This document shows, piece by piece, positions 56,385-64,000 of a stretch of DNA of 64,000 nucleotides. Source of the DNA: Pegoplata infirma (Eukaryota > Arthropoda > Insecta > Diptera > Anthomyiidae); assembly GCA_963921195.1 (NCBI GenBank), contig OY992536.1, forward strand, positions 288,877,530 through 288,941,529. The letters are read 5' to 3'. The notes beneath the pieces were generated by a model. It saw only the letters and a program-made list of their open reading frames with translations. It searched no databases and was not told the DNA's origin. The number at the start of each line of letters is the position of its first letter. Within the stretch, counting starts at the first letter, position 1. The translations under genes and the position numbers were made by a program.

Positions 56385-57790
56385 TCATTTCTAGATCGAA
56401 GATTTTATTTCAAGATTCCAATAGAAAAAGTCTTAGATTCTAAGACATTTTTCTTTACAAAAAGTCTCAATTCTAAGATTCTAATACATTTTTCCTATAA
56501 AAAAATCTCAGATTTTGAGACATTTTTCCTAAAGAAAAAGTCTCAGATTCTTTGAATTTTTTTCTATAGAAATCGTCTAAGATTCTGATACATTTTTCAT
56601 ATAAAAAATATCTCAGATTCTGAGACATTTTTTCTATAGATAAAGACCTATTGAAAAAGTCTCAGATTTTGATACATTTTTCCGTAAGAAAAAGTCTCAG
56701 ATTCTGAGAAATTTTTCCTATAGAAAAAGTCTCAGATTCTGAGACATTTCTCCAATAGAAAAGTCTCAGATTCTGAGACATTTTTTCTATAGAAAAAGTA
56801 AGTATCACATACTGAGACAATTTTCTTATGGAAAAAGTCTCAGATTCAAAGACGCTTATCCTATAGAAAAAGTCTCAGATTCTGAGACTTTTTTCCTATA
56901 CAAAAAGTCTCAGTTTCTGACACATTTTTCCTATACAAAAAGTCTCAGATGACATTTTTCCTATAAAAAAATCGTTGATTCTGAGACATCTTTCGTAAAG
57001 AAAAAGTCTCAGATTCTGATACATTGTCCTTATAGAAAAAGTCTTAGATTCTGAGATATGTTTCCTATAGAAAAAGTCTCAGATTCTGAGAAATTTTTCC
57101 TATTGAAAAAGTCTCAGGTTCTGAGACATTTTTTCCTATAGGAAAATTCTCATATGACATTTTTCCTATAGAAAAATTCTCAGATGATATTTTTCCTATA
57201 GAAAAAGTCTCAAATGACATTTTTTCTATAGAAAAAGTATCAGATTTTGAGAAATTTTCCCTATAGAAAAAGTCTTATATTTTGAGACATTTCCCCTATA
57301 GAAAAGGTCTCAGATTCTGGTAAATTTTTCCTATAGAAAAAGTCTCAGATTCTAAGTCATTTTCCTTTCAAATCGGCTCAGATTTTAAGATTCTTAGTCA
57401 TTTTTCCTATACAAAAAGTCTCAGATTCTAAGTAATTTGCCTGATAAAAAAGGTCTCGGATTCTGAGACATTTTTCCTGTAGAAAAAGGTCTCAAATTTT
57501 AAGACATTTTTCTATAGAAAAATGTCTCAAATTCTGAGGCAGTTTTTCAATAGAGAAAGTCTTAAATTCAGAGACTTTTTCCTATAAAAAAAAATTCTCA
57601 GATTCTAAGTCATTCTTAGACGTTTTTACTATAGAAAACGGTTCAGATTCTGAGACATTTTTTCCTAAAGAAAACTTTAAGATTCTGAAATTCTGTTAAA
57701 AAAATCTGAGAATTTTTCTATAGTAAAACTCGCGGAATTTTCTTCTGGAAAAGTTGAAAAAATTTTACTATAGAAAAAATTTATCAGAGT
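56385..57790. repeat. 35-bp minisatellite, about 1.4 kb
   Basis: Some 35-40 copies of a 35-bp unit composed of GAAAAAGTCTCAGATTCTG followed by AGACATTTTTCCTATA. Each unit has a near-palindromic core TCTCAGATTCTGAGA. The centre is best conserved; the array decays from about 57,600 on and fades into 58,400. Confidence 0.9.
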
Positions 57791-58849
57791 CTTAGACTTT
57801 TACTTTTGAAAAAATTACACTGTTTCTGAGAAAATGTTTCAGAATCTGCGATTTTTCCATATGAAAAATGTCCCAGAAAACTAAACTTTCTATTCGAAAA
57901 TGTCGTAGTATCTGAGACTTAAAATCTCAAAATTTGTCTATGGGAAAAATGTATTGGAATCTTCGGAATGTTCTGAAGGAAATTTGTCTGTAGGAAAATC
58001 ACAGAATTTTTCTATGGTAAAAATCTCAGAATTTTCTTTTTTTCTGAATTAGAATCTCCGATTTTTTCTATATCATTGTTTGATTCTATTTCTATACAAA
58101 ATGTATCACAGAAAATGTTTTAAAATTTGATGATACTTTTTTTAAAGTAAAAATGTTTAGAATCTATGAAGTTGTATTAAAAAATGTTAAAATTTTCAGA
58201 ATCTGATCTGAAAAATGTTTCGAAATCTTCGAATTTTTATGGATAATAAAAAAACTTTTCTGGATGAGTCATATTTCCAATTGTTTCCGAATCTGGGACT
58301 TTTATAAAAATATAGTATACTATCAGAAAACTGCTTTTGAATCTAAGGCTTTTCGTTAAGAAAATTTTTTAAAAATTTCAAAAAAATTTTTGAGTTCTTA
58401 AAAAACTTTTCTATATGAATACACTAGCCCACCATCCCGGTACTTCGTTACCGGTTGTATTGAATACGGGATAAAAGAAGGATTAGAATTACTCTACTGA
58501 TTTCAAGAAAATTCCCCTACGTAGTTTTTGTTTTATTTACTTGTGCACGTTTAAGTCTTTCATAAAATAATATTTCCATGAATAATTTAAACAAAAAAAT
58601 TTGAATAATTTTCAAGCCCTTATATCGGGACATTAAATTTTGAGTGAATAAATAATTCAGTGAATAAAGAAATTGGAATAAAAATAAGTTTTAGTAAAAA
58701 AAATATAGAGAGAAAAAATATGGAGTAAAAAAAGGTATCATTCCATATTGTTCGCTGCTCTTTTCCATTTCGTTCCCCGTTCTAAAATTTTTAATTTTAA
58801 AATATGTCCTTCTCTTGATTGCTGTTTTTGGGACTTTTAGTTTAATAGT

Positions 58850-60690
58850 TAGATAGGTAAATATAACCATTTGTCCCCTTTTTCCTTTAAAATTAAATTT
58901 TCCAAAAACTGTTATTTTGTGCTAGGTGATCCTTTATTTAAAATATCAAGTTTCTGAACCGTTATTTCAAGAAATATATGAATAACTAAAATTTACACTT
59001 TTTCATTATTATAGAAACAAAAAAAAGTACCAAAAGTACACTTTCTTATCCGAGTTAGAAACGGAATTTCCAAAAAGAACTTTTTTTTCTTTTTTCTTTA
59101 CCGAAGGATCCTCTTTTGCATATTTAAATTTTTTAGGATCATTGTTTTAGCTAATATTAAAAGTAGAAGAAGGATTTTACATTCCTAGTTTTAAGTTTCT
59201 ATAACCATTACGTCAAAAAATATCAAAGGTACCGAAAATACACTTTTTTAGCCATTTGACCCCACTAAGAAGCGGAATTTTAAAAACTTATTTTACCCAG
59301 AATGTTTTTTTTACCGAATTCTCCTACATTGCAAATTTTTAGATATTAGGAAATATAAAAAATTCTATAAATATAATTTCAGGAAATAAAAAAGTACCAA
59401 AAAGTATAATTCCCGTACATTTAATAAAAGGTACTCGTTATAAAAGGTACTTTCTATAAAAGATACTTTTTATAAAAGATACTTTTTATAAAAGAATCTT
59501 TTTAAGAAAGGTACTTTTTATAAAAGAATCTTTTTAAGAAAGGTACTTTTTATAAAAGGTACTTTTTACAAAATGTATTTTTTAAAAAAGGTACTTTTTA
59601 TATAAGGTACTTTTTATAAAAGGTCCTTTTTATAAAAGGTACTTTTTATAAAAGGTACTTTTTATAAAAGGTACTTTTTATAAAAGGTACTTTTAATAAA
59701 AGTTACTTTTTATAAAAGGTACTTTTTATAAAGGTACTTTTTATAAAAGGTACTTTTTATAAAAGGTACTTTTTATGAAAGGTACTTTTTATGAAAGGTA
59801 CTTTTTATAAAATGTAATTTTTAATAAACGGTACTTTCAATAAAAGGTACTTTTTATAAAAGATAATTTTTATACAAGGTACTTTTTATAAAAGGTAATT
59901 TTTTCTAAAAGGTACTTTTTATAAAAGGTACTTTTTATAAAAGGTACTTTTATAAAAGGTACTTTTTATAAAAAGTACTTTTTTTAATAAGTACTTTTAA
60001 TAAAATGTACTTTTTACAAACTGTACAGAATTTTCGGAAAGTACTTGTTTCAGAATGTTTAATTTCACTAAAGGATTCTACATTCCAAATTTCCAGTTTG
60101 AATGACCATTATTTTAGTAAATAAAAAAGTACCAAAAGTTCACTTTTTTACCCATTTACCCCCGTAGAATCAACAGTTACAAAAACCCAGCCTTAGTGAA
60201 TCTTTTTTCCGGGAAGTGAATTGACATTGCAAATTTCAAGTTTCTAGTACCATTATTTTAGAAAATATAAAATGTAACAAAAGTACAGGTTTTTACTCTT
60301 TTTACCCCCTTAGAATCAACATTGGCAAAAATCCAGCCTTACTGGATCTACATATATTCGAGGATGTGAACAAACAGTTCAAATTTCAAGTCTCTATGAC
60401 CATTATTTCAGGAGATATAAAAAGTACCCAATGTACAATTGCTTACCCATTTTACCCCCTTAGAATCAACACTAGCAAAAATCCAGCCAATATTCCGGGA
60501 GGTGAACATATGGTCCAAATTTCAAGTCTCTATTACCATTATTTCAGGAGATGTAAAAAGTACCAAAAGTACAGTTCTTTACCCTGTTTACATCATTGGC
60601 AAAAATCCAGCCTTAGTGGATCTATATTCCGGGAGGTGAACCTACAGTTCAAAATTTTAAGTCTCTAGCTTCAGCGGTTTGGTCTAAGCG
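58850..60690 (-). repeat. Satellite-like repeat (CCTGAAATAATGG family), locus 3, inverted
   Basis: Same units as at 39940-40620 but on the minus strand (plus-strand AAATTTCAAGTTTCTAG, ACCATTATTTCAGGA, AAAGTACCAAAAGTACA, TTTACCCCCTTAGAATCA). Toward the right (60180-60660) units of about 115-120 bp are better preserved. The 16-bp array lies within it. Confidence 0.7.
59400..60015. repeat. 16-bp minisatellite GGTACTTTTTATAAAA
   Basis: Roughly three dozen tandem copies, nearly perfect at 59620-59800, with single-base and length variants at the edges. The unit resembles the GTACC/GGTAC motif of the arrays at 240-6060. Confidence 0.92.
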
Positions 60691-60738
60691 ATGACGAATG
60701 AGTATGTCAGTCAGTCAAACACGTTACTCTTTGATATA

Positions 60739-61231
60739 CAGTCGAACTCGGTTATAACGAACTCGGTTATAACGAATTCTCGGGTATAACGTACTTATTC
60801 TAAAGTCCCGACGTTTTGGCATCAATTTTTACACAAAATACTTCTTTGATAACGAACTCGGTTATAACGAATCCTCGATGAAAACGAACTACTTATTAAG
60901 GTCCCACGAAAACAATTTCATGTGTATTTACCTTTTTATAACGAACTCCCATAAATAATTTTTAATGGGCGGCAATCATGTATATCGAACTCACAAGAGG
61001 TTGGAAATTTTTGGTTTTTATTATAATTTTGATGAAATTTATTAATATTTTGACTGTTTTCTTCTCAAAAAGTATTTTATTTACAAAAACACTCAAATAA
61101 ATAAAAATTGGATCTACTTTATTGGAAATAAAACTAGGTTAATAAAAAATATACCCCGCTTATAGCGAATTACGCTTATAACGAACTAATTTGTCTGGTC
61201 CGTCGGAGTTTGTTATAACCGGGTTTGACTG
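60739..61231. mobile_element. pogo/Tigger-like MITE
   Basis: Ends CAGTCGAACTCGGTTATAAC and the inverse of CAGTCAAACCCGGTTATAAC, with TA on both sides (60737-60738, 61232-61233). Several internal GTTATAACGAA repeats. TA target and CAGT ends fit the pogo/Tigger branch of Tc1/mariner. 493 bp, no transposase. Confidence 0.85.
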
Positions 61232-61753
61232 TATATAGATTTTTATAAACTGGAAATGTTTCAATAGAAAAATCAGAAATAATAGTATACTATTAAAACG
61301 GTATACCCCTCTTAAAAATTGATTAGATCTAACCTGTTCTGTTTATATCTATTTATATATGATTTTATCTGATTGCATAAAATTATATCTAAAATTACCA
61401 AAACAGAGATCAAACTAAATCTCGGATTCGGCCAACATTATTACAAATTTTTCATGTTATTATATCTGATCAGATATAATTGTAAGATAAAAGTAGATCT
61501 GATAAGATCAAATCGATTTTTACATCCCGAGGTTTCTTCAAAAAAAATTTGTTTAGTAAAGAGAAAATTTTCGCTCTCCCATTTTCAATAAACTTAAAAT
61601 TAAAAATCTTTCTTTATCATCAACTTCAACTAAAAATAAATTGTGCCATTTTAGTATTAAAATGTAACAAAATAACTTAACAAGAAATTTAACAAATCAA
61701 TAATTATAATGATGTAAAAGAAATGCATTTGACAAACAAATCAAACCACTTAC

Positions 61754-62592
61754 CGTAATTTACGATTACGTTGTACTGATATTATAACCAAAGCATTGCC
61801 AAGAACGGCAGCTAAAATAATTGAGAAAAATATGAAGCCTTTCAAAATGACAATCGACAAATCCATCCAATTATCATCGTCCTCCCCACCGCCACCAATG
61901 CTGACGGCATTTGACAATGCCGACAAGGAGTTGTTATTATTAATATCACTAATGGTGGAATTGAATGCACTAAAGTTGCTGCTGCTACTGCTGTTACTAC
62001 TGCTACTGGCATTTGCTATAAGATAACCATACGGTGTGGAGGAGGAGATGTGCGCATTGTCTAAGGCATTGGCGGTATTATAGTCCTCGACATTGTCTAC
62101 GTCGTTAAATAAAGATGTTGTTAAAGCGGATGTAACTGTTTTTAAAGAATCATTGAATGCGGATAATGAAGAGGAAGATGACGATGTTGTTAAGGATGTT
62201 GTTGTTGCTGTTGTTAGAACTAAAGATGGCGTTGTTGTGGATGCTGAAGATGATGATGATGATAATAATGTATATGATGAAGCACCATTGGCAGCATTTG
62301 TTAAAATATTATGTATTGCAGGTGGTGGCGATGTGCTAGCGATTTTTACACTTAACGTGGCTAAGGAGGTTTCTGCATTTGCATTTTGAAAAATCTCGTC
62401 ATATGATTCTGATTCATCTTTATGCTGAGTAGGATAATATTGTTGTTGTTGTTGATAATGTTGCTGTTGTTGTTGTTGTTTGGCAGTGCTGCTAAAACCA
62501 TTTAATGATTTTATTGTTGTTGTCGCTATTGATTTTAATGTTGTCGATGTTTGTTGTTGCAGCTGTAAAGACGTTTTAAATAGCGACGTCAT
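61754..62592 (-). CDS. Octbeta3R: Octopamine beta receptor (Octbeta3R-like), coding exon 1: N-terminus and TM1
   Basis: First coding exon of a class A amine GPCR that by family knowledge couples octopamine to Gs/cAMP at the neuronal or muscle plasma membrane. The ATG at 62592 opens MTSLFKTSLQLQQQ. The long extracellular N-terminus (about 240 residues) is low-complexity: glutamine runs near residues 39-60, then Ser/Thr-rich stretches, then a cluster of N-glycosylation sequons (NAS, NSS, NFS, NST, NNS) just before the membrane. TM1 covers about residues 246-272 and has the GNALV motif followed by a basic cap (QRNRKLR). The exon ends TTACG|GTAAGTG, leaving two bases of an Arg codon (phase 2), and exon 2 supplies the third. 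No signal peptide is visible. The start is inferred; upstream non-coding exons could exist. The assignment to type 3 rather than beta1 or beta2 rests on the later exons. Confidence 0.9.
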
Positions 62593-64000
62593 CGCCTTAC
62601 TCTCTTTAACTGTTTTTATAGAGCGTCTTTAATCATACACACTAAATCATGCACTCGAAAAAAATGTGTTCGTTAAGGATGATAAATTCTAGAAAAGAAA
62701 GTTATAAATTTTTATGTAGCAAGTGTTATTTATTTATTAACTACACTGTTTCCAGTTATATTCAAATATATATTGCAGAAATTGCATAAAATAAATATAT
62801 TAGAAGTTGGAACTTAAAATCTATATTCAGTCCTTAATATGTATGGAGCACATTTTAAATCGGACGCTTTAATTATTTTTTTTTGATTTTCATAATTTTT
62901 TTTTACAGTTTTTATTTACTTTTTATTAACTAATTTACGGGAAATTTTAATTTTTTTGATTACGCGTTCAAAAGATATCGAATTTTAAAAAATTTGGAGC
63001 TCGTTCCCTTGCTCAAACTTCTTTTTCTCATAACTTATCAAAAATGTTTCAAATGAAATTTTTTTTTGTGGAAAACTTTTGTCAATTCTACAAATGTTTT
63101 GCCCAGTAAGAATGTGGAATTCCGATTATTACTATTTTTTTTTTTAAATGTGTATTGCAGTTTTCCTATCTTTAAATCAGGTTTACTGCTGTCATGGTGC
63201 GTCCACTATGTACTTAAAAAAATATTTGATTACTTAATAAAAACTACTGGAATTTTTTTTTTTCAATTTTTACGTCCAAATTCATAAAAAATAAAAGCGT
63301 TTTATAACAAGTTTATGGATCGAATTTCCACAAAACATTTGCTTTATAAAACTTTTATTAACCTCTTTAAACTTTTAGGAATTTGAAAGTATATGTTTGA
63401 ACTTACAAAAAAAAATCGACTTAAAAATATTTTTAAGAAATGTTCTGAAAAATTTCATTTTCCAGATTGAACATAGTAGCACATCTATTATTTACTCAAT
63501 CTGAACGCTATCTAGCTTAAATTAAAGTTTTATAAATTACCTACATAGTATATTTTTTAAATAATGCTCGTTTAATAATAACGTTTAGGGCGGATTACTC
63601 AATGAAAAGTTAGCTGCTAACTGCCGATTTAACGGAGCCTTATGTCAAAATTTGTATGAAAAAGTTAAATTTAACGGAGAGTTATTTTTTTAACGGAGAA
63701 TTGAGTAATCCAGCCTTAGTGTTATTAATATTGTTAACAAATTGCATCTACTATAAAAAAAGTTTCCGTTGTATTGTCGCCCACTGTATACACGCCTATT
63801 AATTAGAGTATTATTCTAGCTCGAGGATCAAAAATTCTATTTATGAAATTCGAATTGCTTTTTTGTTGTGAAACAGATTTTGGACTTCCATAATAGTATT
63901 TCTCATAAAACTTGTAAAATAAATAATTTATCTGGTTTGATGCTTGATTGACCAATAATAAAATCTACTGATGACTCTTGAGTATGGGTGAAACAGACTT
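62593..64000 (-). other. Region upstream of the receptor start codon
   Basis: AT-rich DNA 5' of the first coding exon: 5' UTR, an upstream intron or promoter cannot be told apart. A TATAAAAA lies only about 25 bp before the ATG. Apart from a small MITE (63588-63715) I see no feature. Confidence 0.6.
63588..63715. mobile_element. 128-bp PIF/Harbinger-like MITE
   Basis: Ends GGGCGGATTACTCAAT and inverse of GGCTGGATTACTCAAT; TTA on both sides (63585-63587, 63716-63718). Internal TTTAACGGAG motifs. GG-start ends plus a TTA duplication are the Harbinger signature. Confidence 0.8.

Larger units (their letters stand above)
48456..61753 (-). other. Receptor intron 1 (13.3 kb)
   Basis: GTAAGT donor at 61753, TATGCAG acceptor ending 48456. 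Repeats are listed separately. I see nothing recognisable in 48460-49700, 54160-54640, 55430-55880 or 57800-58840, apart from AT-rich DNA and a short GTCT microsatellite at about 55368-55420. Confidence 0.9.

Noticed and set aside
56385..57790. CRISPR-like array
   Set aside because: Contiguous 35-bp tandem units without unique spacers in an insect intron; a minisatellite.
61796..62389. Plus-strand ORFs rich in Leu or Asp/Val opposite exon 1
   Set aside because: Antisense shadows of the Ser/Gln repeats of the receptor N-terminus.
62605..62625. TATAAAAA as the receptor promoter TATA box
   Set aside because: Only about 25 bp before the ATG, leaving almost no 5' UTR; AT-rich DNA yields such strings by chance.

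Overview
The window is strongly A+T-rich insect DNA. Its only host gene that I can support is most of a beta-adrenergic-like octopamine receptor on the minus strand. The protein matches the Drosophila Octbeta3R type from memory of that family: TM1 to TM5 are continuous, and the very long third intracellular loop carries the characteristic DECDELRVPSPPPRRLSRSS block. Large introns packed with mini-me/DINE-1-like elements (GTCY microsatellite next to a GACCCCATAAAGTATATATA core) point to a higher fly. A calyptrate (house-fly or blow-fly type) is my inference and is not proven.

Gene layout, read on the minus strand: exon 1 (62592-61754; N-terminus and TM1), intron 1 (13.3 kb), exon 2 (48455-48255; TM2, TM3), intron 2 (20.7 kb), exon 3 (27578-27303; TM4, TM5), a 115-bp intron, exon 4 (27187-27016), intron 4 (6.7 kb), exon 5 (20333-17915), intron 5 (7.6 kb), exon 6 (10269-9832). 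A strong splice donor then leads out of the window. All junctions have GT/AG ends and compatible phases. The six exons encode about 1,448 residues, of which about 1,010 belong to intracellular loop 3. TM6, TM7 and the C-terminus are not in the window and must lie beyond its left edge.

The rest is a stratified repeat landscape. 0.2-6 kb: a GTACC-motif minisatellite broken up by MITEs, a DINE-like element and a nested foldback element. 6.6-9.2 kb: a degenerate satellite of about 175 bp with a MITE inside. 10.3-17.9 kb: MITEs and three pieces of dead LINE reverse transcriptase. 20.5-22.8 kb: a DINE-like element with two MITEs nested in it. 23.5-26.3 kb: a dead endonuclease/RT LINE interrupted by a MITE. 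28-48 kb: nested hAT-like elements with exact 8-bp target duplications (one an about 1-kb hairpin, one full of AACCGGTT octamers), more foldback elements and satellites. 49-61 kb: satellite blocks, a 35-bp and a 16-bp minisatellite, hAT and pogo-like MITEs.

The dominant theme is many independent, structurally well delimited non-autonomous DNA transposons. Three insertion types recur: TA-flanked palindromes ending CACTC/CACAC, CAAGGG-ended elements with 3-bp TNA duplications, and hAT-like elements with 8-bp duplications. No transposase ORF, tRNA, rRNA or CRISPR array was recognised.
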